From Zygaena filipendulae (lineage: Eukaryota; Arthropoda; Insecta; Lepidoptera; Zygaenidae), in contig OU015671.1 in NCBI GenBank assembly GCA_907165275.2, positions 8,959,001-9,023,000 on the forward strand: a stretch of DNA of 64,000 nucleotides. The letters run 5' to 3'. Both the position numbers and the translations under genes were made by a program. The notes under the pieces are model-generated. The model was not told where the DNA came from, did no database searches, and worked only from the letters and a program-made list of their open reading frames with translations. Each line of letters begins with the position of its first letter. Within the stretch, counting starts at the first letter, position 1. Positions 31,682 to 44,084 of this stretch are shown piece by piece.

Positions 31682-32513
31682 TTATTTGTATCCCAAAGTT
31701 CCCACGGGAACGGTATTTAAAAAAATTAATATTACAATTGCAACTATAACAAATGAAGTGTCATTTTAATATAATATCAGACAAAACCACAACGAAGCGT
31801 GGGCGGGTCCAGCTGGTGGCGCATTATTTAAGAGTTCCCGAGTGTATTTGGAAAATTAACACGAGCGCAACGCCAGCCACGACTTCCGTTGCCGGTCGTA
31901 CAAGATAAGCCCGATCACGTAGCCGAAACATCCCCGCAATGTTTGCGAAGAAAGAATATTTGTGCGGACGCAAACTAATGGCGGTGTCAGACCGTCCGTG
32001 GAATAATAATGACTTGGTTGTAATTTCCTTCGTAATTCTAACATCGTGTCCTGCTCTCCTAGGTTACCCAAGTCTGCTATCCAAGTCTTTTTTATATTAG
32101 GGCCCGCCTTTACAGCTGTAAATTATTTTTTGAAATAGTAAAAAAATAGTTTTATTATTTCAAAAAATAATTCATAGTGGATTATATTATAGGGTAAATG
32201 CCAAATTATGATGATTGAAAATTGCACTAGGAAAGGAGGGAAATAAAATTTAAATCCTTTATCTATATCTAATATTATAAAGCTAAAGAGTTTGTTTGCT
32301 TGCTTGAACGCGTTAATCTCAGGAACTACTGGTCTGATTAGAAAAAATATTCTAGTGTTAGATAGCTCATTTATCGAGGAAGGCTATAGGCTATATATTA
32401 TCATGCTAAGATCAATAGGAGCGGAGCAGCAATAAAAAATGTTGCTAAAACAGAAAAAAGTATTTCTTTTGAGAGCCTTGCTGCGTTCACTGCGTTAACG
32501 GTTAGCTGTGGAA
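31682..32513. other. no gene recognised
   Basis: A 71-codon minus frame at 31856-32071 lies in a GC-richer patch but has no identifiable motif. A short palindrome TTATTTTTTGAAATAGT / ACTATTTCAAAAAATAA occurs near 32130. Confidence 0.35.
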
Positions 32514-32757
32514 TATATGGACGCAGATAAGCAATAACATGTTAACCCACAAACTTAAGTTATTGATTCAGAATGATTTATTGAGAGTTAGTGAACGTTT
32601 TTTAATTATGTGTTTACCTTATTACATTGCTTATATATGTAACTAAATATTTAACATAAAAAATGTTGATACAAAATGGTGCTATACTTTTAAAACACGA
32701 TTTACTCAAAATTTCTCCAGTGTGGGTTAACACACTATTGCTTATCTATATCCATAT
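32514..32757. mobile_element. MITE-2 copy 2, inverted
   Basis: Reverse complement of the 31444-31681 copy, beginning ATATATGGACGCAGATAAGC and ending CTATATCCATAT. Confidence 0.85.
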
Positions 32758-33339
32758 TTTATTTAGTTTTTTCCCCAAATTAACACGGACGTAACCGCAG
32801 GCACAGCGAGTGAGATAAATTTCTATTATAACAACATTCTATTTATTCAAATACGAGCTAGCCGGTCTAAGAACCATCACGCATTTTTTTTATTATACTT
32901 GCCAAGGCACCCCTAAAAATACTACCCAGTCTATCTGTCGAATTGTTGTAATAGAATGAATAGGTAATTAGTATTCTATCACCGACCGATAAGTCGCTAA
33001 ACTTTTCGAATTATCTATTGTATAATATTTTAAAATTAGCACAATTCAAATATCACAATGCAATTACCAATTCAAAATTTAATAATAAAATAATTATTTG
33101 GCACCGACTTCTCGTTGCTTGGCTGATGATTTTGCATAATATCGCTTTGAACGGACTCCTCGTGGCGTATGTAAGCCGGTGTCGATTCTAATTGAAATTT
33201 TCTCATCATTCTTGGTGGAAAGTTTTAGCGCATTGCGGGATCAATTTCCAATTCAGAGCATACAGTTCGTATTCGAGAAGACAGTGTAGGGATGCGACAG
33301 AATCCAATTGTGAAATAATGATATCGATGTCTGTTTGGT
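32758..33339. other. no gene recognised
   Basis: AT-rich, with a short GC-rich Helitron-like end near 32775-32810. Confidence 0.4.
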
Positions 33340-33562
33340 TTACGATTTTTATAAATGCGAATGTGAGTTGGTCTGTTTGTTACGCTCTCACGCGCAACGG
33401 CTCAACCGATCAGTATGAAAATACACGTTTTATTTCGTTCACAAATACAAATTTCACATTGTCAGAGGTACAGGGAAGGACAAAGAGTCGGTACTTTTTA
33501 TCCAGGAACTCCCGCGGGAACTCTTGAAATTATCGCGGGTGAAACCGCGGAGAACAGCCAGT
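33340..33562 (+). mobile_element. Helitron-like repeat
   Basis: TTTATAAATGCGAATGTGAG, 'ggctcaaccgatcagtatga', 'cccgcgggaactcttgaaat' and a GGTGAAACCGCGGAGAACAG end. The terminal CTAG is mutated to CCAG. Confidence 0.7.
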
Positions 33563-34065
33563 TGATCTTTTAGTCCTATATATTTTGATCCACATTGAGT
33601 AGGTAATGTTAGGATGTACGTAGTAATTAGTACAACACGTCAGTAAAGTGTGTTAGTGGATCTCATCTCACTAGATTACGAATACCTATAACAATGTCAA
33701 GCGCAAATCAAGTGCATCGGATTTTCTTGTAGTCTTCTCTCGAAATTAGGTATATATTTTCCCTTTTTTTTTGTCAAACAATGAGTACCGTATCCCAACA
33801 ATCAATTTCATTATAATTAGCAAACTTCTGGATGATCGCGATTTGTCCAAAAAAACCATAACGAGTCGAATTTACAAACTTCAGAGAGTTTCAAGTCATT
33901 TAGTATTTTTAGTTTTTGAGTCACACAATTTCGGACTGATACCTACATAAAACAAACCAAAATACCGACGCGCAACGTAAGAAAGGTACCGAATTCACTC
34001 ACAGATACATGCTTACATCAAAACGGAATAATTATAATCTCATTTAATATGTATAGACACTCCAT

Positions 34066-34075
34066 TTTATTTATT
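34066..34075 (-). promoter_or_regulatory. polyadenylation signal of CP1
   Basis: Two overlapping minus-strand AATAAA words, 30-40 nt downstream of the CP1 stop codon. Confidence 0.8.
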
Positions 34076-34104
34076 TGTATTTACATAATGTGATCGATGA
34101 CAAT

Positions 34105-37100
34105 TTATCTCCTGAACAATTCACCAGCTCGCCTAGCGCCGGCGACGTAACCGGCCCAAGTTTCTCGGACCACTTGATTTATGTAAATTGGATCCAAATG
34201 GAACCCTGCGGTGCCCCATCCCAAACCGGGCAGCTCATACGTATACGCCAAAGGAACACCGATCAAATGTGCATAGTCCTCAGCAGATCCGGATGTCCCA
34301 TAACCGAGAACTGGCACTGCATTGCCAACCACATAGTTAGGGAAGTTAGGTAGTGACAACGCATCAATAGCCTGAGCCATAGCCACACCGACGGCGTGAA
34401 GCAACAACGCGTTGCTAGATAAAGAACCATTATGCCCCCAAGGGTATAGGATCATACTGCCGTAACTATGAATGGTCAGATACAGCGCTATTCTGTCTAA
34501 GTGTTCGAACATAATGTCTCGTACGACTCTTGTTTCTACTTCGGAGAAAGCTCGGCGTCCTGGAAACGTTTCGGCACAAGGGCTGTTGCTGATCCCGACG
34601 GTTCCGAAGAAGAAGTCATAGTTACGGTTTCCATCAACACCTGGACACAACGAACCGATAGGACTCTGATCAGTGGAGCGGGTTTTACGCCAGAAGCGTG
34701 TCTGAAAGTAGAAACGGAACATGCAGTTAAGAAAAATGAAGTATTTCGGTTCGAAAGTTACACAGTCACTAACAGATGCACTTATGATGGTAAAATCCCT
34801 GTAATATCTGACAAATATAATTTGCCTGTAATGCTTATTGCTGATTGTTCAAAATAATGCGATGTATATGGCAACTGATGAAAGTCATTATTCAATCACG
34901 ACACGTCTTATTCTTTTAGGCCAAAAATCATCATTATCATCATAATGACAACTGCGATCCCCAAGGGTGTAAACGATGGCCGGTTTACACCCTTGATTTT
35001 CAGCAGGAACAGAGAATTTAATTTTGTGAAGTTTTTGCCAATTCATTTAAAAAAACACATCATATCCGACTGGTGTAGAATTAGCTAAGAATACTGTCGA
35101 TTAAGTCAACTTTCAAATAAATAAAATCTCTGCGTCGAGGGTAAAAAAAAAAAAATCATTCGCTTTTCAACTTACATCGGTAAATGTGAAATCATAACCA
35201 TCAGGATTGACAACGGGCAGTATGATCCAGTCAAAGTTTTGCAATAGGTCTGGTTCGGTTATGTCCTCGACTAGTTTGTGGATAGCCCATGTGACAGACG
35301 GTGGTGATATCCACTCTCTGGCGTGTATACCACCATCGATGAAAATGACAGGTTTGCGCGCATCCTCAAAGTTTGTGGTTGATATTTTCAAATATTTAAT
35401 GGGACGGCCGTGAAATGAGTTCGCTGGCGTGACCATGGTCACAGTCTGTGGGTACGTTGCTGCTATGTAGTCCATGTATTCGTAGATCTGGAAATATTGT
35501 ATTAGTAGATACATCATTCACTTAATGGGTTAGTTGACTAAAATTTATTTTTAGACCGGTTTGTACATTAGTAAAAAATATTGGACACGTATTTTTTCTT
35601 ATTTTGCGTAATCAACAAATAGCGGCGATACATTGAGTTGAAATTTCGCGTGACGTCACTATCCGTTGCAGTTTGTATTGGCGGCGTAGCGGTTAATGAC
35701 GTCACGAGCCCCCACCCTAAACTTTAACGCGCTATTTCTATGTATATTTTCATTAATTTGAAAAAGCAAAAAATATGCGTCCATTATTTTTTTTATTTTC
35801 TAACTAACGGACTAATTAGAATATTGATTTTCAAAAGTCGTCAACAGCCCTATTGTTCATCGGAAGATTAGGTTTTAACGAAGTTATTTTTACTTACTTT
35901 TTTCACCTTCGTTATTTCAATTACAGTGTCAGCTACATCGGACTTTACATGATATTCTAACTATTAATATTCTAAACGGAATCAATTAGTGTTCGTAACA
36001 GTTATACTTACTACGCTTAAAGGTTGGTAATTGTCATATGGCATAAGTCTGCCGCCAGTCCTGATGGATGCATTGTTCTTTGCTTCAATTAGATAGTCAT
36101 CGTAGTCTAGCTGTCTGAAAATTATTAACTCTTGTTGAATTTAAAGTTTCGTGCGATATATTTTTATAATAATATCTACAGGAATGACTCGACATATCAT
36201 ATTAAGGACTCCTGAAGAGTCCAAAAGATTTCGGCCATTCCTGATGATTAGCATGAGTAGGCCGCTATCGGTATCAATGTTATAATTATCTCTGTTTTAC
36301 ACTAAAATTATTTGTTATAGTTATAAACTAGTTGCTTCACTTTACACAGGAATTTTAGTTTTGAAACACTTTATTTAATTATCAGTCTAAATCGCTGGCT
36401 TAATGTGCGATAGTAATTTTAATCTCTATTGATGTATCGATTACAATATTTTAATTCGACCCGGAGTTAGTTAAAACGATTTCAAAGAGATTATTGATGT
36501 TTGTTGGTGAATCTTTTTTGAAATAAATGCGTATGTTTGTTTGTTTGTGACGTTTTCACGCCTTAAATTCTGCATACACGTTGTTTGGGTTACAGAAAAT
36601 ACTTTAATGGGGTACTTTTTATCCCGAAACTCCAGGGGGAACTCCAAAATAAACTCGGATAATAGCTAGTTAATTTTTTAACTTAAATGTACGCGATATC
36701 ATGGAACAAATGTGATAACTAAAATTAAACTGACATCCCCTGGTAGATTCCCAAAACCATTCATCATATAAGTGAACAGACGTCCACTCCCTAAGTTCTA
36801 CATGATGATTTTTTTAAGCCCAACTATAGCTTAATTTAAAGTTATTGCAACATTGAAAATATTTTCCTACTAGCTGTGCCCCGCGGTTTCTCCCGCGGTA
36901 ATTTCGGAGTCCCCGTAGGAACTCCGGGATAAAAAGTACCCCATGTCCTTTTCAGTACCCCTGACAACGTGCATGCCAAATTTCATCCAAATCCGTTCAG
37001 CCGTTTTTGCGTGATTGAGTAACAAACATCCAAACATTCAAACATCCACACTTTCACATTTGTAATATTAATAGCATAAATTACTTTTTGACATCGTCGG

Positions 37101-37722
37101 CGTGGATTCTGTAAGGGATCGCTTGTTCATCAAGATACTTCGTGAAAGTCTCTATGTATTGCGGCTTCACCAGCGTCACCCCCTCGCGGCCTACTGTAGG
37201 ATGGCTCAGGAAATCCAACTCATATGTCCCAGTAATGCCATGGAGAGCTTGAAGCTGCTCTGTGGTGGCCGGCTCTACGAAGAAGGATTTCCATCTGAAA
37301 AAGTATTTGATTTACTCATAAGTTTATTTAGTCTATATCTTATTGACCCTACATATTATATCTATCTTTTCTTTCAATATTCAATCAGTCATTGTTCGCG
37401 GTGTTTAATTCCATTGATTTGGTCGACTGAGGGAGAAATTAATTAACTTTTTAAAACTCAATTATAATAAGTTAAGTATGATCAGTTTCTGTCTAAATTC
37501 CAACAACTTTGTTTAGAACGAGGTACTGAGCTCCTATAATTGAAGTTGTATATTAAATTAATAAAATATTTATTCATCAGTATATTATATTAGATATTAT
37601 GACAAAGAAAACAAATTATGTTATTGATTTGGATATTAATTGATTAATTTTACTTACCCTATGTAAGTTTCGTGTTTGGCATAAGCCGCCAAAAACAGGA
37701 GCGTCAATATTAACACCTTCAT
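34105..37722 (-). CDS. CP1: secreted zinc procarboxypeptidase (M14A), Glu at position 255
   Basis: Five exons, complement of 34105-34701, 35176-35487, 36012-36114, 37085-37294 and 37658-37722; 1287 nt, 428 aa, all GT/AG. The start is the ATG at 37720-37722, followed by the signal peptide MKVLILTLLFLAAYA. An in-frame upstream extension was ignored because it hides the signal peptide. Residues about 16-110 are the activation propeptide, with Arg sites (NASIRTGGR) for tryptic release; the rest is catalytic. Zinc ligands are H181 and E184 (GGIHAREW) and H308 (TIHSYGS). Substrate binding is by R238 and N255-R256 (GNRNYD), then Y364, and the catalytic glutamate is E386 (YELPG). The specificity residue equivalent to bovine 255 is E371; an acidic residue suggests a preference for C-terminal Lys or Arg. 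It would remove C-terminal residues from peptides, probably in the gut lumen. Closest relative is CP2 (97 of 104 residues identical in exon 3). A CRE-MITE and a Helitron-like copy lie in its introns. Confidence 0.94.
35524..35853. mobile_element. CRE-MITE copy b, in CP1 intron
   Basis: GGGTTAGTTGACTAAAATTT at the left and CAAAAGTCGTCAACAGCCC at the right. Internal TGACGTCA occurs twice. The orientation is opposite to the copies at 49296-59466. It ends 37 nt upstream (in the gene sense) of the CP1 exon starting at 35487. Confidence 0.85.
36870..37075 (-). mobile_element. Helitron-like repeat in CP1 intron
   Basis: CTAGCTGTGCCCCGCGGTTT at the left after A36869, the full core 'aatccgttcagccgtttttg', and an end TTTGTAATATTAATAGC. 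It lies just downstream of the exon ending at 37085. Confidence 0.8.
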
Positions 37723-37813
37723 TGCTAATACTCTATTTAAAATTTTGAAATGATCTATTAATATTATATAGGTATCTAATAAAAAAAACACCGATAGGAA
37801 AACAAGCAATACT

Positions 37814-37829
37814 TTATCAAATTTGATAA
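37814..37829. promoter_or_regulatory. palindromic GATA pair upstream of CP1
   Basis: TTATCAAATTTGATAA, two inverted GATA-factor words about 95-110 nt upstream of the CP1 start codon. GATA factors drive many insect gut genes, so binding here is inference. Confidence 0.4.
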
Positions 37830-37888
37830 CCAATCTTGAAATCGTCATTAGTGAACTCAACTAGGTCATCTATCATAATTATTGTGGA

Positions 37889-38150
37889 CTAGCTGTGCCC
37901 CGCGGTTTCTCTCGCGTGAGTTTCGGTACTCCCGCAGGAACTCCAAAGTAGCCTAATTTACTCCTTATAACATTTAATTAGCAGTGAAAGTTCTGTCAAC
38001 ATCGGTCCAACCGTTTCGAAGATTCACTTACTTTTTTTATCCAGAGAACTCCAAACTTCTTTCATATAAATCTTGTCCCGACAATTTTGGTGCAGTTGTT
38101 TGGAAGTTATACGCTTATCGACAAGTTAAATCCAACTTTTTGTAATTTAT
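37889..38150 (-). mobile_element. Helitron-like repeat, subfamily C, between CP1 and CP2
   Basis: CTAGCTGTGCCCCGCGGTTT, 'ttagcagtgaaagttctgtc', 'cggtccaaccgtttcgaaga', as in 16992-17297. It lies about 170 bp upstream of CP1. Confidence 0.7.
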
Positions 38151-38277
38151 CATATTATATCAGGTACTATTGTCGTAGGTATTTTATCCGTTGTAAGTAG
38201 ATTAATTATGTTTTTATAACAATCATTTCCACATAATAATATTGAACTTATAATATGAGTAGCTACAGAAAAGTGTA

Positions 38278-38287
38278 TTTATTTATT
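38278..38287 (-). promoter_or_regulatory. polyadenylation signal of CP2 (candidate)
   Basis: Overlapping minus-strand AATAAA words about 150 nt past the CP2 stop. A T-rich stretch lies between them. Confidence 0.6.
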
Positions 38288-38436
38288 CTTCACTGACATT
38301 GGTTCTAGCAACAAAAAAAGCATTAAAGAGAAGCGAAGATAGGGTAGCAAAACTCATCGAATTTAAAAATAATTTAAGCACTTGAACGAGTGTGACTGAT
38401 CAGCTATAAAAAAAAAAATTAAAAAAAATAAATAAA

Positions 38437-41400
38437 TTATATTCTGGCATTTCGGAACAACTCTCCAGCTCTTCTCGCGCCGACGACGTAACCTTCCCAA
38501 GACTCTTGAACAACTTGCTGAATGTAAATTGGATCTAAATGGAACCCTTGGGTACCCGAATCCAAACCAGGTAGCTCACACGTATAGGATAAAGGCACAC
38601 CTATCGAGTGGGCATAGTCGTCAGATGCTCCAGTTGCCCCATATCCGACGACACGAAGCGAATTACCCACCATATAGTCGGGAAAGTTTGGTAGTGAGAC
38701 AGCATCTATTGCCTGTCCCATAGCCACACCAACCGCATGAAGCATCAAGGCATTAGCGGATAAAGAGCCATCATGTCCCCAAGGGTATAGGATCATACTG
38801 CCGTAACTATGAATGGTTAAGTATAGTGCCATTCTGTCTAAGTATTCGAACAGAATATCTCGTACTACCCTCGTTTCTGCTTCCGAGAAGGCTCGGCTCC
38901 CTGGATAAGTCTCCGCACAAGGATTATTGCTAGCACCAACAGTACCGAAGAAGTAATCATAGTTACGGTTGCCATCGACTCCTGGGCACAGCATACTTAG
39001 AGCACTCTGGTCCGTAGAGCGGGTTTTACGCCAAAACCTTTGCTGGAAACAAAATGGAACCAGTTTAAAACTTACTTGCACTGTAGTTTTTAACACTGAA
39101 ATTTGGAGGACAACGTAGTGCATCAACTACTTTAACAAAACAATGCTCAACCATTATTCTTGATAAAAATTTGTGCGAAAATTCATGAGTGAATTGGCAC
39201 AAGTGGTCAGCTTTCCATTTTGCAAATCAGAAGTCCAGAGTTCGATTCCCGCTGAAGGCACGTAGACTTTGTGGTGGAAACAAAAGTTTCGGTTTTCTAT
39301 CTGGGCATGTAGATAGCATATGTATTGATTTAACGTTTTCTGAGTTTCCATGACCTTATACCCGACCTTATTGTTAGTATGGGATCATGTTTAAGACACG
39401 TGTGTCGTATTAGATATTATTATAAACTTATTTCAATTTAGAAACATACATTCGTGAATGTGAAAACATAGCCGTCAGGGTTGACAACAGGCAAAATGAT
39501 CCAATCGAAGTTTTGCAACAAGTCCGGCTCAGTTACATCTTCAACCAATTTGTGGATGGCCCACGTCACAGATGGCGGAGAGATCCATTCCCTGGCGTGG
39601 ATACCACCATCGATGAAAATTACGGGCTTAGTGGCGTTCTCGAAATTTGTGGTCGATATTTTCAAGTATTTTATGGGTCGGCCGTGAAAAGAGTTTGAGG
39701 GTGTCACCATAGTCACCGTCTCAGGGTACGTTGCTGCTATGTAGTCCATATATTCATAGATCTGAAGACAGAATTTCAACATTTTCATCATCAATTTCTT
39801 CGTCTTCATTACCTATACTAGCTGTGCCACGCGGTTTCACCCGCGTTAGATTCGGAGATTCCGCGGGTATTCCGAGATAAAAGTACTTACTACCCTATAT
39901 TTTTTTCTGTACCTACCCTTAACAACGTGTAGGTAGTATGTAAAATAGTTTCTTCCGGGTTAATTTCAGAGTTTCCGTGGGAATTTCGGGATAAAAAGTA
40001 ACCTATGCCCTTTTCTGTACCCCTGACAACGTGCATGCAAAATTTCATAGTGATCGGCTGAGCCGTTTAGCCATGAAAGCGTAACAAACAATTAAACAAA
40101 CCTACTTTCGCATTCATAATATGTATTAGTAAGGATGGGGCTACATTTACTAAGTATATATATCTATTCAATTTAAATATTATTTTATCTCCCTTTACTA
40201 CAAGCTTTTATATCAGTGTAGCTTTTATAGCAAATTCATTGAAATATCGTCTATTAAAATTTTGGTTTATAAAATTAATATGCAATACACGTACCACCTC
40301 CAGGGTCTGATAGTTGTCGTATGGCATAAGTCTGCCATCGTTTCTTAGCTTGGATGCGTTGTTTCTGGCCTCGATGAGATAATCGTCGTAGTCAAGATGT
40401 CTGAAAATAAAATAAATAATTTATCGTAACTATTGATTCTTTCCCGCGAACCAACCATGTGATTACTCGCTCTCTCTCTCTCACTCACCGACCCTAAATT
40501 GTATCCGATTTAGAGCCCTAAATTGGTGCCGTGAAATTGCAAAGTGTAATAAGCTCATTAAAGTAGCGCGGAGTACAGTATGGACTAGAGATTCAGGTTG
40601 AGATTGGGACGGACATGTCCCATTCCCATACGTGGCGCCGTTTGTTTAACACCGTGTGTATTGCTAATAGAGCTTGATTACGAAAAGCCACGTGTTGTGA
40701 GGAACGGAGAAGAGGTGAGAGCATTCAAGATGAAGAACAGTCCTTGGATATTATTCAAATAATGTTTTGATGTTTTTGATACAATTGGTGATAAGAAAAC
40801 TTCTTATTGCATGATTTCTCATGCGTCATTAGCGGTGGAATCATCCATCTCTTCATCATGTAATTTAGGACTTACTTCTTAACATCATCGACATGCACTT
40901 TATGTGTGATAGCTTGATCGTCTAGATATTTTTCGAAAGAGTCCTGGTAACGTGGCTTGACGAGTAACACTCCTTCCCTGCCCACAGCAGGGTGACTCAG
41001 GAAATCTAATTCAAAGGTATTGGAGACTTCGCGCAGAGCGCTTAACTCTCCAGCGTTGGATACAGAAACGTAGTAAGATTTCCATCTGAAATCATACCAT
41101 AAATAAATGGTTATAATCGATATACTAACTTTTTCAGATTTACTTCCTTATCTCAATGTTTCCAATTTTTGGCGGGATTTAAGCAAAATGGACAGTGTCA
41201 GTGAATTAAGATGAAATAGGGTGTTCTCTGGGAGGTTACGTTTTACTTTATAACTTCCTGCGGAGCATCCCATTTAGGTCCAATTGTGAAGAATTGCTTC
41301 CAGAAGTCCCGGTAAAGCATTGAAATACATCTCACCGATGCATTTCAATGTAAATAACTTCAGAAGAAGAAATATACCACTGAATTGGCAATATGGACTA

Positions 41401-41535
41401 AGTTTCCAACTGCCTTCCCCGAGAGGGGTAAACTTCACCAAAAAAAAAAATTAAAGGTGAAATTACAGACCCGATGTAGGCTTCGTGTTTGGCGTGTGCC
41501 ACTGTGAGCAGGAGCGTCAATATCCGTAACTTCAT
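38437..41535 (-). CDS. CP2: secreted zinc procarboxypeptidase (M14A), Asp at position 255
   Basis: Five exons, complement of 38437-39042, 39450-39761, 40295-40400, 40876-41085 and 41471-41535; 1299 nt, 432 aa. Intron phases are identical to CP1. The signal peptide MKLRILTLLLTVAHA starts at 41535. Propeptide about 16-112. Zinc ligands are H182, E185 (GGIHAREW) and H309 (TIHSYGS). Y365 and the catalytic E387 (CELPG) are present, as are the WRKTR and GNRNYD substrate-binding motifs. The bovine-255 position is D372, the residue of classical carboxypeptidase B, so cleavage of C-terminal Lys/Arg is likely. The first donor is the weaker GTCTGT. A tandem duplicate of CP1, sharing signal, propeptide and catalytic sequence, about 0.7 kb apart. 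It is secreted and would be activated by trypsin-like cleavage. Confidence 0.94.
39215..39420 (+). mobile_element. SINE family 1, diverged copy in CP2 intron
   Basis: B-box-like GAGTTCGATTCCCGC, then GTAGACTTTGTGGTGGAAAC, 'tatctgggcatgtaga' and 'gtgtcgtattagatattatt', recognisably the family-1 body but older. Antisense to CP2. Confidence 0.6.
39828..40135 (-). mobile_element. Helitron-like repeat in CP2 intron
   Basis: CTAGCTGTGCCACGCGGTTT at the left, two successive GC-rich/'ataaaagtac' blocks (partial internal duplication), and the end CATTCATAATATGTATTAGTAAGGA. It sits 67 nt upstream of the exon starting at 39761. Confidence 0.75.
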
Positions 41536-41626
41536 CTTTCACAATGTTGTTAGTCGTAGCATCTAGTAGTATCAGTGTAAACTGATGTATTTTTATGTTA
41601 CTTTATTAGCCCTACAGTGTTGGTCC

Positions 41627-41651
41627 GATTGATAAATATTATCACTGATAA
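41627..41651. promoter_or_regulatory. cluster of three GATA words upstream of CP2
   Basis: TTGATAAATATTATCACTGATAAG holds three GATA/TATC words within 25 bp, about 95-115 nt upstream of the CP2 ATG, at the same relative place as the pair near CP1. Confidence 0.42.
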
Positions 41652-41758
41652 GAACATCTCCGTTTAGATTGAATAAAGTGTTGCATTGAACGAGAAAATA
41701 CCAATATATCAACGATGCTTTTAAACGGGATGTTTAGCGCAAATATTTTTTTTTATTT

Positions 41759-42026
41759 ATAATAATAATAATAACCCACATCACAACACACAGATCTACT
41801 TGATCCCACAGTAAGCTATTATTAGCTTGTGTCGTGGAAACCAAGCAAACGTGGTATATACTACATAGAATTACTTGTATATTATACTATAGATATATAA
41901 ACACACCCAGACTGAAAAATGGAATCCTGTGTTCATCACACAAAGTCCACCCCCACCGGGAACCGAACCCGGAACTCCTTGATTAGCGAGTAGGCATGGT
42001 GACCTCTGCGCCAATCGGGTCGTCAT
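41759..42026 (-). mobile_element. SINE family 1, near full length
   Basis: Reverse complement of the 20058 copy: (AAT)n, GTCGTGGAAACCAAGCAAAC, GTTCATCACACAAAGTCCAC, B box inverted (GGGAACCGAACCC), ending at GCGCCAATCGGGTCG. Confidence 0.85.
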
Positions 42027-42859
42027 TTATGGAGAGAAATATTAAAAAAGATGCCTTCAAAATTCAGGGATAAAAGTAAATTTTCTATGGGGTGTTTGTA
42101 AAATTACTAAAACTTGGATTAAAAATCAATAAACAATTTAAATATTTTAGAGCCGCCCGTTACGATAAAATAACAATGGATAGGTAAGTGTATCGAATGC
42201 CGATATCGATAACAGTTATGGACCATCACTAACACTTCTTCCTTAAGTTTTCAACCGCCACCGAATGGTAATGCAACGTAATCCAAGAGCCTAGAAGTTT
42301 TCCATGAATTTAGATCAGCATCGCTTAGTTGCAGCCGTCTAGTCTTTGGTAATTAATATTTGCACATCGAATACTATAATAATACCTATATTATCTTGAC
42401 ATCACTACAATTATTATATAACAATGTCCTCCATCGCGTTTGTCTGCCCGTCTGTCTGTTCGCGAACTACTGAACGGATTTTCATCTGGTTTTTACCAAT
42501 TATGATTATATTGTGTATAATAATTAATTTATATATAGGGAATAATTTATATAATGAATAATAATATATAATTCATTACAATTATATCATTATAATTATA
42601 GTGTGTATAATGAATAATGATACTACCAAATGTATTTGTATCAAAATTATGATTGCAACTGCTTAATTAATAAGCAAGTACACACATATTTTATAAATAA
42701 TAATATGATAGTGTACCTACTTATATAATGTAATGTAAGCTAAGATAAGTTGACGTGTAAAAGTATTATATTTTACCAAATTGAATAAATAAATAAATAG
42801 AACGATTCAAGAGAAAGGTTTATACGTATATTTATCTTGGAATTCCCGCGGGATCCCCG
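42027..42859. other. no gene recognised
   Basis: AT-rich, with an internally repetitive stretch of ATAATTTATA-like words (42500-42620) and a short Helitron-like end at about 42838. Confidence 0.4.
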
Positions 42860-42992
42860 AAACTATCCCATCCCCATTCCAGGTCAGCAATGCACCTGCA
42901 TGCCCTACGGTGTTGCCGATGTCCGTGGGCGGCGGTATTCACTTACCATCAGGTGTACCACTTGCCCGTTTGCCCCCTATGACATAAAAAAG
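42860..42992 (+). mobile_element. SINE family 2, tail fragment
   Basis: 'ctatcccatccccattccag', 'acttaccatcaggtgtacca', ending CCCCTATGACATAAAAAAG. Confidence 0.75.
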
Positions 42993-43104
42993 AACTACCA
43001 GTCTAGACATACTATAAATAAAATTGAAGTGTCTGTTTGTAATACCATAGTATACAAGTTTTGCTTAGTTTGTGTTGCCGTTGAGTTAATTAATTATTTT
43101 TTTG

Positions 43105-43245
43105 CTACTTTTTTATGTCATAGGCGGCAAACGGGCAAGTGGTACACCTGATGGTAAGTGATCACCGCCGCCCATGGACATCTGCAACACCAGAAGGCAT
43201 GCAGGTGCGTTGCCGACCTGGAATGGGGATGGGAACTGTCCTTAA
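43105..43245 (-). mobile_element. SINE family 2, tail fragment, inverted
   Basis: TTTTTTATGTCATAGGCGGC, then the reverse complement of the tail. With the copy at 42860-42992 it forms an inverted pair about 110 bp apart. Confidence 0.75.
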
Positions 43246-43296
43246 CGACGTTTCCCCATTGATGGTCATAATATGCCAATTTTCTAGAAACATTCA

Positions 43297-43790
43297 GTGC
43301 CCTTATTCACTACTAGTTGTGCCCCGCGGTTTCACCCGCATGACACATTTTTGTATGATAACTTTTTTTTCTAACATCCGATTTAAATGAAACAAAGCCT
43401 ATATGTAGCTCCAGGTTTAGCTTAATCTACCTGCGAAAACCGCATGAAAATCCGTTTAGTAGGTTCGGAGATTATCGCGAACAAACAGACAGACAGAAAA
43501 GAATTTTAAAAACTCTTTTTTTGTGGTTGGTTACTCTTCTTTTATCACTTCCTGTCAAAATTTATCAAAAATATTCAATGTACAGAATCGCGGATTCTAC
43601 TCTTTTATTATAGTATAGATAGATAGATGATGACCAGCAAAATTCTTTGTCTATAACGCGCATCCCAAAAATGCAATCCCAAGCGCTCTAGATGACAAAA
43701 TATTTGAATTTTATATTCTATAACCAGGGAAAAGCAATTTTTGTCGCGTGTTATCTCAACGCGGCGTGTTATGGTGATAGTGAATAAAGG
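43297..43790. mobile_element. MITE-3 copy with nested Helitron-like subfamily B
   Basis: The left end GTGCCCTTATTCACTA and the right end 'tggtgatagtgaataaagg' match the intact MITE at 50855. The interior is interrupted at 43313-43615 by a complete subfamily B copy (CTAGTTGTGCCCCGCGGTTT to CTCTTTTATTATAGTA). Confidence 0.72.
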
Positions 43791-44084
43791 TTCGATGCTC
43801 TGAAACGAGAAATAGAAAGACGTGTTTCGTATTTAAGGTATACAAGAACAGTAAAGAGTTTTATCAAAACCATTGCCTCAGTGAAATATTCATAAGTATC
43901 ACCTATTTGGAACATATACTTTTTAAGTATAAAAACTTTGGATACATTGGCGAAGTAAACAATAGGTTTTTTTGCGTTTTTTGTTTAAAATGTAAGCAGG
44001 GTTCCGCCATCATAGGTATGCATCTCGTATAGATCAAATAGTTTTAAAGATTTCGTATTTAATCAGCTATCGTTTTATATACAT

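Noticed and set aside
31856..32071. possible small gene on the minus strand
   Set aside because: No motif, no promoter or splice support, and no relation to neighbouring genes.
34501..34857. 118-codon plus-strand frame over the last CP1 exon
   Set aside because: Antisense shadow of the carboxypeptidase exon; similar shadows occur at 35207, 38529, 39481, 52313 and 58754.
37723..37860. longer N-terminus for CP1 (frame open to 37860)
   Set aside because: The downstream ATG at 37722 gives a canonical signal peptide and matches the CP2 start; the extension would bury it.
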